Positions 22,673-32,334 of a stretch of 64,000 nt of DNA are shown here, piece after piece. The DNA comes from Lasioglossum baleicum (lineage: Eukaryota; Arthropoda; Insecta; Hymenoptera; Halictidae), in contig NC_134929.1 of the NCBI RefSeq assembly GCF_051020765.1, forward strand, positions 1,514,786-1,578,785. The letters run 5' to 3'. A program made the position numbers and the translations under genes. How positions within the stretch are numbered: the first letter of the stretch is position 1; every line of letters starts with the position of its first letter. The notes under the pieces were generated by a model, which worked only from the letters and a program-made list of their open reading frames with translations, did no database searches and was not told the origin of the DNA.

Positions 22673-25579
22673 ATGGATTCCGCTGAATCAAAATTGAATT
22701 CGAACGTGCCCTCACCCCTCTCTTCCTCGGACCTGTTCGCGTTCCAATTGGAACTCGCCAGGAAAGAAGCCATCCTTCAAGAGCGCGCCGCCGCCCTTGA
22801 AACCGCGGCGAGCCTACGCGAGTCAGAACAACGCGCGCGTGAAAATGAACTATTAGCAATGCGTCGCGACCTTCATGAGATGCGGATGAACCACCTTGAC
22901 TCGAACGCTGCACGCTTCCGCCCCCGCTACGATTCAACCCCCTTTACCGAAGCTCCTCGCCCAGACCCTGTGAATTTCACTGTTAAGCAAGCAGTAGAAT
23001 TCATACCCACCTTCGATGGCAGTAATATGACCGTCCTACAATTCATCCGAGCGTGCAAACGCGCACGCGAGGTCATACCCGCGTACGCAGAACACACGCT
23101 GACCAAACTCGTCTGCAACAAGCTCCGCGGTCGCGCCTACGCGGCCGTGGAGGACGAAGATTGCTCCACTATTTCAGACCTCTGCAGCCGTCTTAAAGAC
23201 GTGCTGGGTCCCCATCGCTTCGTTGACCAGTACCGAGGCGAACTGGCAAGCATCTCGCAGCGGCCCACCGAACACGTGCTCGACTTTATCAGTCGCGTAA
23301 AAGACTTACGCACCGCGATCCTCGATTGCCACCGCGACGGGACCAACGTCGACGATATCGACACCCTTACTATAGACAGTTTCATTCGCGGCCTTATCCC
23401 CACGTTACGCGCCGAGGTCCGCCCGTTTCGAAATGAGCCGTTACGAATCGTTTTCGACGAGGCCATTTCCGCCTATAAACAATACGAACTCGATAAACTC
23501 CGATACCAAGAACCCCTTCGCGACGATTATCGCCGCGCACATTTTTCAGAGGCACGTTCCTCTACGCCCAATCACCGCGATTATTATTCCCCCGAGCCTC
23601 GACGTCGCACCCCCGAGAATCGCGACCAATATCATCCCCCTCCTCGCGAACTTCGCGAATCTCACAAACCCCGCAATCGTACGCCTGAACGTCGCGACTA
23701 CTACGGCTACCCTCCCCGCGACGAATACGATTCGCGTAGTCCTACTTTTGAGCGACGAACGACGTCGGGTTTTGACCGACCCACGCCCGCGTACCGCGAA
23801 CCCTGGCGTACCGCGGATCCTTCATATTCTGTAAACGCGTCTCGACCCCTCCCGCCTCCGCGCCGATACGAACCCCCGCAGAACAGACAGCGAGCCGAAA
23901 TCTCTTTCGCAAATCAACCAGTCGTGCGCAATAACGTCTCTATTCCGTTCCCAAATCCGTGCGAGCACACGGTTGAGGCCCGTACCGTAGCGTGCGTCAC
24001 CGTCAATGTAAATAGTCCAAATACCGGGCACATTTCTCGCCTAGATGTTAAACCGAGCGTAGTTTTAGGTGACTGCCGAGTCACAAACAATCGCGGAAAG
24101 GCCAGCCCACGGTGCAGCGTTGCACTGACCGAAGCGGCGACCTCCTCCCTACCGGTACTGAAGGTAGAAGAGATCGAAGCCCACCCTTTCTATTCCCACC
24201 CCAAACCCATTTCTGATTCCGGATCAGTTTCGGAACAGTTTACTAATTTCACATCTCGCACGAGCCGGTCGTGCGAGTCGATCGACATCGATCAGCTCGC
24301 GCCAAACCCAAAATCCGAATCCGCTTCGGATTGTTTTATTTCTATTTCAAATTCAAAATCCGAATCCGCTTCGGATTATTTTATTGCTAACTCAAACTCA
24401 AAATCCGAATCCGCTTCGGATCATTCTAATTCTAATTCAAATTCAAAATCCGAATCCGCTTCGGATTACTCTAATCCTAATTCAAACTCAATATCCGAAT
24501 CGGTTTCGGATCATTCTATTTCAAACTCGAATCCAAAGTCCGAATCGGCTTCGGATAATTCTATTTCTAATTCAAATCCACAGTCCGAAACTGGTTCGGA
24601 CCATCTCGCTACATCTCGTACGACTCGACCGTACGAGTCGATCAAAAATGATCACCTCGCGCCAATTCCAGACCTCGAAGCAAAGAGAGTTCATTTCTCC
24701 CCACAAGATGCTACTCCGAGTATGACAGAACTCTGCGAAACAATCCCACTGACTCATCTCAATCCAGATGAGATTGAAAAGGTAAAATCTTTACCACGAG
24801 ACAACCACGATCTCTCCTATCTCCAGAAAGATCGACGTGGAAACGCCCACGCATGCGAACGCGAAATCCTCGCCACTAGCGATACCGTTTCTCGTGTTCA
24901 CCAATACCAAGCCCCGCCAACCCACGAGGAAATCATAAACGACAAAATCACAGAAATACCAAATGCTGCTTCGACACAAATTCCAGACTATGCGCATAGA
25001 ATTTCCTCTTGGATTGCGCGGAGGAAGTCAAAGAAGCGTCGCGACAAATTAAACAGGCTATCCAAGGAAAATGTACAGCCTGGAAATATAAACGATCGAC
25101 ATTCGCGCGTCCCAGTAGTTCGCAACAGACGCCGAGGATACCTGTTGTCAACTACCAACGGAACCTGCTTCAGTCTACGCTCCGTGGGAACACCGTACAT
25201 CACGCCGCCCGCCCAAATCACCCAAACCCAACCAAGCTCAACGATCTCCCGTAGCCTCATACTGCCCGGCAAGATCCGAAACGATGGCCGTAGCATTGGA
25301 ACCTCACACGGTGACTCCTCCAATTCACCTGCAATCCGGACAAGCCTGTCCCTTCCAAAAAGGAAACTGCCTCGACTCGCAGGATGGCCCTACGTTTTGA
25401 GACACAACACGCCAAATCTCTGCAGAGCATATCATGGCTGTGCTATTTCATCCGAGAAGGCAGCCCAGTACACGAGCCGATTCGACGAGTTCCCTGGTTA
25501 CAAGGGGACCATATTCTCCGATTCCAATGGAACGAAGATGTGCAGGGCGTGCAGCCTCCACCTTCGTGGAACCCTGTAA
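22673..25579 (+). CDS. gag: Gag protein, copy 2
   Basis: 968 residues, with the same domain layout as the copy at 17289-20195. The one difference found is Lys to Glu near residue 52 (A at 17442, G at 22826). The frame is intact. Confidence 0.88.
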   Translation: MDSAESKLNSNVPSPLSSSDLFAFQLELARKEAILQERAAALETAASLRESEQRARENELLAMRRDLHEMRMNHLDSNAARFRPRYDSTPFTEAPRPDPVNFTVKQAVEFIPTFDGSNMTVLQFIRACKRAREVIPAYAEHTLTKLVCNKLRGRAYAAVEDEDCSTISDLCSRLKDVLGPHRFVDQYRGELASISQRPTEHVLDFISRVKDLRTAILDCHRDGTNVDDIDTLTIDSFIRGLIPTLRAEVRPFRNEPLRIVFDEAISAYKQYELDKLRYQEPLRDDYRRAHFSEARSSTPNHRDYYSPEPRRRTPENRDQYHPPPRELRESHKPRNRTPERRDYYGYPPRDEYDSRSPTFERRTTSGFDRPTPAYREPWRTADPSYSVNASRPLPPPRRYEPPQNRQRAEISFANQPVVRNNVSIPFPNPCEHTVEARTVACVTVNVNSPNTGHISRLDVKPSVVLGDCRVTNNRGKASPRCSVALTEAATSSLPVLKVEEIEAHPFYSHPKPISDSGSVSEQFTNFTSRTSRSCESIDIDQLAPNPKSESASDCFISISNSKSESASDYFIANSNSKSESASDHSNSNSNSKSESASDYSNPNSNSISESVSDHSISNSNPKSESASDNSISNSNPQSETGSDHLATSRTTRPYESIKNDHLAPIPDLEAKRVHFSPQDATPSMTELCETIPLTHLNPDEIEKVKSLPRDNHDLSYLQKDRRGNAHACEREILATSDTVSRVHQYQAPPTHEEIINDKITEIPNAASTQIPDYAHRISSWIARRKSKKRRDKLNRLSKENVQPGNINDRHSRVPVVRNRRRGYLLSTTNGTCFSLRSVGTPYITPPAQITQTQPSSTISRSLILPGKIRNDGRSIGTSHGDSSNSPAIRTSLSLPKRKLPRLAGWPYVLRHNTPNLCRAYHGCAISSEKAAQYTSRFDEFPGYKGTIFSDSNGTKMCRACSLHLRGTL

Positions 25580-25588
25580 ACTACAAAA

Positions 25589-26002
25589 ATGCCCATACCG
25601 GCTGGCAATAGCCATGACCAAGGTCGTATTCTGGGACAGCCAGCACCTACTCCTGAAGAGAAAGCCGTCAGGTTCAGCTCTCCCTTTGACTGGCACCAGT
25701 GCTACCGGGGAACTGTCTACTCCGACACCAAAGGCCGGGACGTCTGCCAGCGTTGCAGCCCACACATACAAGGGACCGGAGAGGCGTTCCACATCCACTC
25801 CATTCAGTGGATCAGGTGGATGAGAAACACTTGCGCGAATTGCAAGGGCCCGCTGTTTCGTACGCAACCCCCGTTGGACTGCGGCGAATGCGGGGAACGG
25901 CTGAGCATCGTTGTGGCCGAAACGATCTTCAGGAACAGTCCACACGTTGAGGAGCTCCGGCAATATCTGCTACCACCGAGAGCCAACAGTCCAGCGCCCT
26001 AA
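25589..26002 (+). CDS. Cys-rich second ORF, gag-only element copy 2
   Basis: 137 residues, identical in translation to 20205-20618 and again in frame with Gag beyond a single TAA at 25577-25579. That both units keep the same stop argues it belongs to the element and is not a fresh mutation. Confidence 0.6.
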   Translation: MPIPAGNSHDQGRILGQPAPTPEEKAVRFSSPFDWHQCYRGTVYSDTKGRDVCQRCSPHIQGTGEAFHIHSIQWIRWMRNTCANCKGPLFRTQPPLDCGECGERLSIVVAETIFRNSPHVEELRQYLLPPRANSPAP

Positions 26003-26211
26003 TGCCACTTCGTCGTCTGGTAGGGCATCGCGCCCGAAGAGCCCCCCCCGGAAAGTCGCCATCCCGAGGAGGAAGGTGTGACGTCGTCCGACGTTGGATT
26101 TGGAGTTTCCCCAGCTGACCCCACCCCCCCCCCCCATACTCGACAATCGCCAGCAGCATCCGCGTTTCGCCACATTCCCGCCGGAAAAATTCGCGCCCCC
26201 AAGGGGTAAGG

Positions 26212-27913
26212 TGTAACGTCGTACCGACGTCTTGCGTCGGCCTCCTTCATACGAGCAAATTCTCGCCGTATATACATATATATACATATCCCCGTGAGCG
26301 CGAACATAGGGAATCGGAAAAGACGCAATAGTCACCGGTACAAGCGGACGCCAGCATGGCAACCGCGAGTACAGGTGTACGTACATCTAAACCGTCGCCT
26401 CGTTCAAACAGCGAAAAGTATACATCGACGACAACATATTCGTCCGTACCTCGTACGATTTAGACAAAGGACTTCACGGTTCACCGAATCCCTATGGTCC
26501 GCGCTCTCATTATAAATAAGACGAAATCGCGCGAATCGCTCTCTTCTAGTTCAAATTCTCTTCTAGTTCAAGCTCTCTTCTAGTTCAAATTCTCTTCTAG
26601 TTCAGACCCGCTTCCAGTTCAGACTCTCTTCTAGTTCACTCTCTTCCAGTTTCGGAATTCTACTAATTCAGTTCTCTCGCGTCTTCAATCGAATTCAGTT
26701 CGACTCAGTCTTTTCTCGCGTTTTCGGACTCTATTTCAGATCGTTCACGATATTCAGGTCGTATTGCTCCTTACCATTTACACTATTTCTTTATATATCA
26801 TTTGGTTCTAAATTGTTATTCGAGTCTGCTCGTAGATTATTATTACGTATTTACAGATATTATTCTGGTTTATTGGTCGTACGAGGTTACTCGTAAACCG
26901 TCACCGTTATTTTGTTGTACGAGCTTACTCGCATTATCATTCCAAATTTATAATTACTATTTTCGTGCTATCTTGTTTATGCGATTTTGCTCGCTTTATT
27001 ATTCACATTTCAATTGTTAATTTTGTGTTATTTGGCTTATACGAGCTTGCTCGCATTACTATTCGTATTGATAACTATTATCTAGTGCTATTTTGTTGTA
27101 CGAGCTTGCTCGCATTATAATTAAGGCTGATAATTCTTATTTTTGTGCCATTTTGCTTTGTATGAGCTCGCTCGTAACCTGCTTGTTACTATTCTGTGCT
27201 ATATATCTCGTTCGAGCTCGCTAGCGAACCGACATTGTATTTGGTTCACGAGTTCTGCTCGCAAGTCTTATTCTTGTACATATTCTGATTCATTATATTC
27301 TGTCTGTTTAAACCATCTATTTCGCAGCTTATTCAGCAACACCTTGCTCCTCGATATCTTCCACTTCTAAAGTGTCGTTCCCAGTGACCGGTTAAAGTGA
27401 TCGCGAGTGTGTGCGTGTGTGTGTGCGCGTCTCCGGGTTGTTCAATCCCGATCGGTCCGTCGACCGATTCCTCACATCCCTCACATTCCTCACATTCGTT
27501 CCTATAACCCCTAAAATTGGTGTATCAATCGTGTACGTCTGAGCCCAGAGGGTGCTCGGTACCGAGAGAACACTAATTTCCCTTCGGTCGAGAATCCTGT
27601 CACGAATCGAACAACCCACGCGCTCGGACGAGTCACACACAACACGCCCACATAGTGACACTCTGATCGCAGGGAGCTGTCACCGTCATCGCGCAGTTCG
27701 TCGCTCCGTCGCGACATCCCCGCCGGACGACGTCCATTCATTTCCCTCTTCGCCCCTTTTCAACAACGACGAACGCCGGTATCGGGTCCCTGATCAGACG
27801 TGGACGTTACGCGCCACGTGGATCTAAGATCGTCTTAAGTAAATTGGTCCGGTTACGTCCCCGCCCCGTCTGGGCGTCGTTTCGTCGGATCATATCCGAC
27901 CCGGGACGTAACA
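26212..27913 (+). repeat. Gag-only element LTR, copy 3
   Basis: 1,702 bp, the same length and features as the other two LTRs. It ends at ...GACGTAACA and is followed by the AATA duplication at 27914-27917. Confidence 0.95.
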
Positions 27914-27975
27914 AATAAATATAAAAATTATTTTTAAGTGTTAATTATTAACAAATATAAAAATTGGTAACTTAC

Positions 27976-28426
27976 GCACCATATCTAATGGAATATCAAT
28001 GGACGTGAACGCGTCCCATTCATCAGCACTATGCCTCACGGCATACTGCCATCCTCTGATGAACGCTGTTCGCTCCTCCTCCGTGTTGAAAATCTGTAAT
28101 AATATTTATTAATTAAAATATCTTTAATAAAATATTATTTATTTCTTTATACTTACCACCAACTCCAAATACCCACTGAGGGAAACTTCAGCCTCAATAA
28201 TTAGGTATAACATCTTGAAATGTGCTTGGACATTGTCAACACCCATTGTTTTATACAAGTACCCCCTCCGGAAAAAGATGCAATGAAATCTCGTGAGATT
28301 AGAAAAGACGTTTCGTTGCAGTAGATAATGAAATCTGAACTCGCGAAATTCAATCGGTGCTAATCGAGAGAACTGATGTGACCAGATGTTTTGGCCTGGT
28401 AACTCCAAACCGTTAAAGAACGCCAC
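27976..28426 (-). pseudogene. Unidentified spliced coding fragment in Polinton B
   Basis: Two open exons on the minus strand: about 28426-28157, then 28093-27976. They are separated by a 63-bp intron (28156-28094) with GTAAGT donor and ACAG acceptor; the frame continues across it (GYLELV then IFNTEEERTAFIRGWQYAV). A second GTAAGT donor at 27975-27970 implies a further exon, but the LTR array starts 57 bp away, so any such exon is displaced or lost. I do not recognise the protein. No counterpart is visible in Polinton A. It may be a captured host or element gene. Confidence 0.45.
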
Positions 28427-28504
28427 TACTGCAGCTTGCTAGATTAGAAAAGTCTCATAGAGGGAAGACAAAATTCCTCAGACTTTACAAGTCAACATCA
28501 ACCG

Positions 28505-28890
28505 CGAAAGGATGCTGTTACAGATTATGAAACGCTCCTCTTACAATGATATGGATAAGAACCGTAAAACATCTGGGACACAATTCCACATGCGGCAAAA
28601 AGATAAGGGGGAAACTCTATACCACTCTGAAAAAAAAAGTGAAGTAGAAATTCTCTCGGTGATGTAGGATTGTGTTCAGATGTTTCCCCAGCTTGACAAC
28701 TCGGCATCAGCAGCGAAATAATGCTGTTACAGATTATGAAACGCACCTCTTGCAATGATATGAATAAGAATCATGAAGCACGTTCGAGGGTACAATCCTA
28801 CATGCGGCAAAAAGATAAGGGGGAAACTCTATACCACTCTGAAAAAGTGGAGTAGAAACTCTCTCGAGGGGTGGTACAGCGCTATTGCAA
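28505..28890. repeat. Two direct copies of a roughly 190-210 bp unit
   Basis: Two imperfect direct copies start near 28505 and 28715. Both contain ATGCTGTTACAGATTATGAA and ACATGCGGCAAAAAGATAAG followed by GGGGGAAACTCTATACCACTCTGAAAA. They lie between the spliced fragment and the major capsid gene. Origin unknown; they may contribute to capsid-gene 3' processing. Confidence 0.8.
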
Positions 28891-28971
28891 GGATGAGGAT
28901 TGTTTTTAAATAAAAAATCATTCACATAATTTTTTATTTGATAAAGTATATATTTTTTGTACAAGCGTTTT

Positions 28972-30222
28972 TTAAGTAATTTTTCGAACAATGTTCGTTA
29001 GTGGATTGTATTCCATGATACGGTCATGTATTATTAAGCAGTAGGCTGTTGTCGATGGGGGGACGTCGGTTCGACATTCAAATTCAATTCGCACGTCAAC
29101 CGTAGCATTTTTTAACACTTCGTTTTGTCGGGAACAATCGAGAACGACGAGTGGACCGTATTGCAAGAAATCCGTGACATCGAGTAGCGCTTCACCGTTT
29201 CCATAGTATGATTCTTGGAATTTTGCATACATGTCATAGAGCAACGCGTATTTACCTTTCTCGAAATCGATATTTAGATCATCGTATGGATAGCTTTCCG
29301 AGTTCAAGTAAAGTCGAATATTTGTCAATGCGCAATGATCGAATTGTGTAGCCGTTTTCGTTAAGTTGTTCTTTCGATTGGTTTGCAAAGCGAATATCAC
29401 GTATCGCGGTTTTTCCATTTGTAGAGCCGTTTTTATCGCCCATGTATGCTTCGTAGTTGTGTGTAGTAGAGGATATTCGTACAGATCCCACGATCGAAAG
29501 GTCATGTCGATCGGTCTGTCGCTGTCTAAAATCTGTAGCATGGACAGCTTATGTACTTCATCCAATGTGACGTGAGGCATTCGCCATTGAATTTTGTATA
29601 GATTCAGAATAGGTTTCGAGTTGTTGGAAGGACTGTACAACGCATTCGCGTCGGTACGCGAGCGAATCAAAATTAATTCGTGCCGAGCATTTATCACGAT
29701 GCGTTTGTAGTCTTCGCAGAAGCCTAATAAAACACTCATAGGTACGCAAAAGTTGAAATATATTGCAGCCGTGGCTGTTGCAGTCTGCTTCTGTCCATCA
29801 TCACCATACAGCCAACCAGCGTTGGACAATGCGCTGCTTCTCGTTCTAGACAGACTCACATAATTCTTCAAAGTTGTCGTCGCGCCAGGATTTCTGGACC
29901 GATCAATTTCCACTCCATTCAATTCATAGCGTATTTCCTCAAACATAAACGCAACAGTATTGTTCTCGAGAGTTACCGTATCGATGTGGGATTCTCCTTC
30001 AACCGGTAATTCGAGTTTTCCTGGTAAACTAAGTTTTCCCTCAACGTATAGGAAGCTTTTACATGGGAGCGTGTATAGGTCTTGTTGTTGAATGGGTATC
30101 CTTATCTCATCGCTGTTTTCAAACGTTGTGTTAGCATACGGATTGTATGTGTGCAGCTCAATCTTCGTTATGCGATTGTCGAAGATTGGCGCTTCGGAGA
30201 TGTTCAAAATGTCATCAAACAT
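28972..30222 (-). CDS. Polinton B major capsid protein
   Basis: A 416-residue protein, 60-70% similar by eye along its length to the Polinton A protein at 42796-43995. By position (next to the penton gene) and size it is the double-jelly-roll major capsid protein of polintons/adintoviruses, which forms hexon-like trimers; I infer the fold from family context. Recognisable shared blocks are KIELHTYNPYANTTFENSDE, QQDLYTLPC, MPHVTLDEVHKLS, FRSWDLYEYP, TTTKHTWAIKT, NIRLYLNSESYPYDDLN and VVLDCSRQNE. The ATG is at 30222 and the frame is fully open. It is the last gene of a minus-strand morphogenesis cluster. Confidence 0.85.
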   Translation of the reverse strand: MFDDILNISEAPIFDNRITKIELHTYNPYANTTFENSDEIRIPIQQQDLYTLPCKSFLYVEGKLSLPGKLELPVEGESHIDTVTLENNTVAFMFEEIRYELNGVEIDRSRNPGATTTLKNYVSLSRTRSSALSNAGWLYGDDGQKQTATATAAIYFNFCVPMSVLLGFCEDYKRIVINARHELILIRSRTDANALYSPSNNSKPILNLYKIQWRMPHVTLDEVHKLSMLQILDSDRPIDMTFRSWDLYEYPLLHTTTKHTWAIKTALQMEKPRYVIFALQTNRKNNLTKTATQFDHCALTNIRLYLNSESYPYDDLNIDFEKGKYALLYDMYAKFQESYYGNGEALLDVTDFLQYGPLVVLDCSRQNEVLKNATVDVRIEFECRTDVPPSTTAYCLIIHDRIMEYNPLTNIVRKIT

Positions 30223-30228
30223 GATCTC

Positions 30229-30384
30229 TCACTTTTTAACAATAAAGCCCAAAGATTGTAGATACTTTGCGTTTTCCACAGTTAATTTCTTACGAATCGT
30301 CAACCTTTTTTCTGCGGTTAGTTTCTTGCTGTTGTTGCCGATGCTGTTGTTCAATGTATGGAATACCGTATTATGAATTAGCAT
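30229..30384 (-). CDS. Conserved microprotein between penton and capsid genes, Polinton B
   Basis: A 51-residue frame from the ATG at 30384, overlapping the 3' end of the penton gene by 14 bp and ending 6 bp before the capsid ATG. It ends YLQSLGFIVKK. A 57-residue frame in the same place in Polinton A (42623-42796) ends FLQSLGFIVKL. The C-terminal decapeptide is conserved while the rest has diverged, which supports real coding. It is basic. Function unknown; a minor virion or scaffolding peptide is a guess. Confidence 0.6.
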   Translation of the reverse strand: MLIHNTVFHTLNNSIGNNSKKLTAEKRLTIRKKLTVENAKYLQSLGFIVKK

Positions 30385-31123
30385 TGCTTCGTCGCGCGTG
30401 TAGTCGCACCGTGATTTCTTCACCTCGAAAATCAATCAAACGTCCGGATTGATCAACTATGCGAATGGTTAAATCGTCAATTACTCGTGCAACGATCGGA
30501 AGGTAAATGACTCGCGCAGGCGTTTCCGACAATTTATATCCTGGTGGTACCTGAGGCGCGAACTCATGTATCGTGTGAACGAGTTTACCATTGTCGTACG
30601 ATCCGGTGGTTATGTTACATTCCACTCGTACGATATTCACGCTGATGATATTCACTGGTGTGTTCGATGTATGCCACACGTTTGGTGGTAAAACACGATC
30701 TATGGAAAATCCTAGGATGGATCCCACGTTGCCAGGCTTTGCAAAGTTTATTTGATAGTTGCTTTTAATTTCGCTTTTCATGGTGTTGTTGTTCGCCCGT
30801 AAGACCAGCGGATATTCTGAGGTGGCAGTCTCGTCAACATTTTTTGGGGGATATCGTGCGCATATTTCTCGCCTCAAGTACGCATTGATTGCCTCCAATT
30901 CGTATGAACCGTCGGGGATGATGATCTCCTCATCTTTTTCACCGAAGTAGAATCTATTGTTTCCAATGATGGCGCTGATGTTCGGTATCGTATAATAAGT
31001 TTGCAAATCGAGCAATCCCAGCTCATATTCGCCATTGCTCAGATCTATGGGGGGAAAGTACTTTGATGATAGTATGCTGCTTCTTCCCGACAACGTAAAC
31101 GTAAATGACTTTTTCGCATACAT
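30371..31123 (-). CDS. Polinton B minor capsid (penton-like) protein
   Basis: 250 residues, intact, homologous to 41866-42612. Shared blocks include KYFPPIDLSNGEYELGL, FYFGEKDEEI(I/V)IP(D/E)GSYEL, LRANNNTMKSEI and IDFRGEEITVRLH. By size and its position beside the major capsid gene it is the single-jelly-roll vertex protein of polintons. The fold is inferred from family context; I see no motif specific to it. Confidence 0.82.
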   Translation of the reverse strand: MYAKKSFTFTLSGRSSILSSKYFPPIDLSNGEYELGLLDLQTYYTIPNISAIIGNNRFYFGEKDEEIIIPDGSYELEAINAYLRREICARYPPKNVDETATSEYPLVLRANNNTMKSEIKSNYQINFAKPGNVGSILGFSIDRVLPPNVWHTSNTPVNIISVNIVRVECNITTGSYDNGKLVHTIHEFAPQVPPGYKLSETPARVIYLPIVARVIDDLTIRIVDQSGRLIDFRGEEITVRLHARRSNANS

Positions 31124-31150
31124 CGTGTAGAGAGACTCTTTCCAGCGTTT

Positions 31151-31462
31151 TTATTCTCGGAGAAATTTCACACACAATTGACCACACACGCTGTCGTCGT
31201 AGTTTTGAAAACGTTCGTGGTTATATAAGATCGTCACGTTCGCGCCGAAATATTGAATCAACTCGATCGGTGGTCGAAGATTTCCAAAACTATCAAAGTA
31301 TTTGACACGCGAGCCGTGTTTTATATAGGCGACCCAGTGCGTTCCCGGTCCACGACTATTATCTAGATTGACTATACCTCGCTCGTTTACCCACGCACGC
31401 AGCGGTAAATCGTCACGCATAAAAACTCCACGAAAATACGGTAATCCTTTACACATGACCAT
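31151..31462 (-). CDS. Polinton B adenovirus-type maturation protease
   Basis: A cysteine protease of 103 residues that would cleave virion precursors. The first ATG is at 31462. The catalytic triad pattern is visible: His42 (GPGTHWVAY), Asp57 (YFDSFGN) and Cys93 (SVCGQLCVKF), in the order and spacing of adenain. It is about half the size of adenovirus adenain but the same size as other polinton proteases. It overlaps the upstream PLA2/pX gene by about 14 bp, suggesting co-transcription. It is intact and homologous to 41468-41809. Confidence 0.9.
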   Translation of the reverse strand: MVMCKGLPYFRGVFMRDDLPLRAWVNERGIVNLDNSRGPGTHWVAYIKHGSRVKYFDSFGNLRPPIELIQYFGANVTILYNHERFQNYDDSVCGQLCVKFLRE

Positions 31463-32051
31463 CAATTCGATATCTGTCGTCGTGTTGTCCTTCTTCGTTG
31501 TTTTTTTTTTCCTTCAAACCTTTTCCATGCTTATACGGTACGAGATGTATCCCACGACCCTCCATGGCTCGATTATGTCGCTCCGCTTCTTGTAATAGTT
31601 TCTTAGCAGCTTTTGCAGCGTTTATAGCTTTGACTACTCCCGCGGCACCACCCGTCAATGCGCCTATAGCCGACAAAGCGGGTAACAGCAACGGTAGAAA
31701 ACCACCACGTTTGGCGATCGGGAGAATTCGTTCCGTTGTTTTTTTTTTCTTTTCACCTTTTTTCTTTATCAAACCCATGCCCAATTTCGTTTTAGCTTTC
31801 ATGGCTGCCAACACTGCAGTCGCGGACACCTTCTCTCCCAACGTCGCGTCTCCGGACGTTATCCGATGCAGCGCTCGATCAGCCAAAACGTGATCGGCCT
31901 TGTGACGATTTTCAAGATCTTTGTATCGCGAATACGCTATATCGTGCTCTCGACAGGCTGTATCCAACGGATTGATTCCTCGATCCTCACGAGCTAATCG
32001 CGCAGTTAGTTTTGTACCAGGACCACAGAATTGATATCCAGGTATATGCAA
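31449..32051 (-). CDS. Phospholipase-A2-like / pX-like virion protein, Polinton B
   Basis: Two modules. The N-terminal module has a phospholipase A2 pattern: calcium loop CGPGT (residues 9-13 as delimited here) and catalytic His36-Asp37 (CREHDIAY), as in the PLA2 region of parvovirus capsid proteins. The second has a basic linker, then a hydrophobic segment RGGFLPLLLPALSAIGALTG (115-134) resembling the core of adenovirus pX/mu precursor. Adenain-type sites are present: LTGG|A (132-136) and MEGR|G (163-167). The start is unclear: 32051 is a TTG, and the frame stays open to about 32123 without ATG, so a first exon may be missing. Homologue at 40795-41448. A membrane role during entry is inferred from the family. 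Confidence 0.75.
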   Translation of the reverse strand: MHIPGYQFCGPGTKLTARLAREDRGINPLDTACREHDIAYSRYKDLENRHKADHVLADRALHRITSGDATLGEKVSATAVLAAMKAKTKLGMGLIKKKGEKKKKTTERILPIAKRGGFLPLLLPALSAIGALTGGAAGVVKAINAAKAAKKLLQEAERHNRAMEGRGIHLVPYKHGKGLKEKKNNEEGQHDDRYRIDGHV

Positions 32052-32334
32052 TTCAAATGGTAGCGCGTTTATAGCTCTGTTTAAAAACCCACTTGCCCGT
32101 ATGCGAACTGAGGCACCGTTGTGAACGATGATTCATAAGCTATTTTGTCTACTATCTCTTTTAAAAAGAACACGTTCGGGGGGGTGGGGAGTGACTGATA
32201 CCGATGGTATTCGAGCTCTCGTATAAATACTACCTCCCCCTCCCTCATCGAATCAATCAAATCATGCAGTTTGTAAGGCATCTTTGGATATTCGTGTTCC
32301 AACGTGTCGCGCGTTCGACGATTGTGACGAGACG

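Larger units (their letters stand above)
15444..27913 (+). mobile_element. Tandem gag-only LTR element: LTR-gag-LTR-gag-LTR
   Basis: Three 1,702-bp LTRs at 15444-17145, 20828-22529 and 26212-27913 alternate with two 3,682-bp internal regions, an exact period of 5,384 bp. AATA at 15440-15443 recurs at 27914-27917, so the array occupies one insertion site. Internal regions encode Gag and a small in-frame second ORF but no protease, RT, RNase H or integrase; mobility must have come from an autonomous relative. A 4-bp duplication suits the Ty3/gypsy group. The units look essentially identical; the one difference I noticed is A at 17442 versus G at 22826. Confidence 0.93.
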
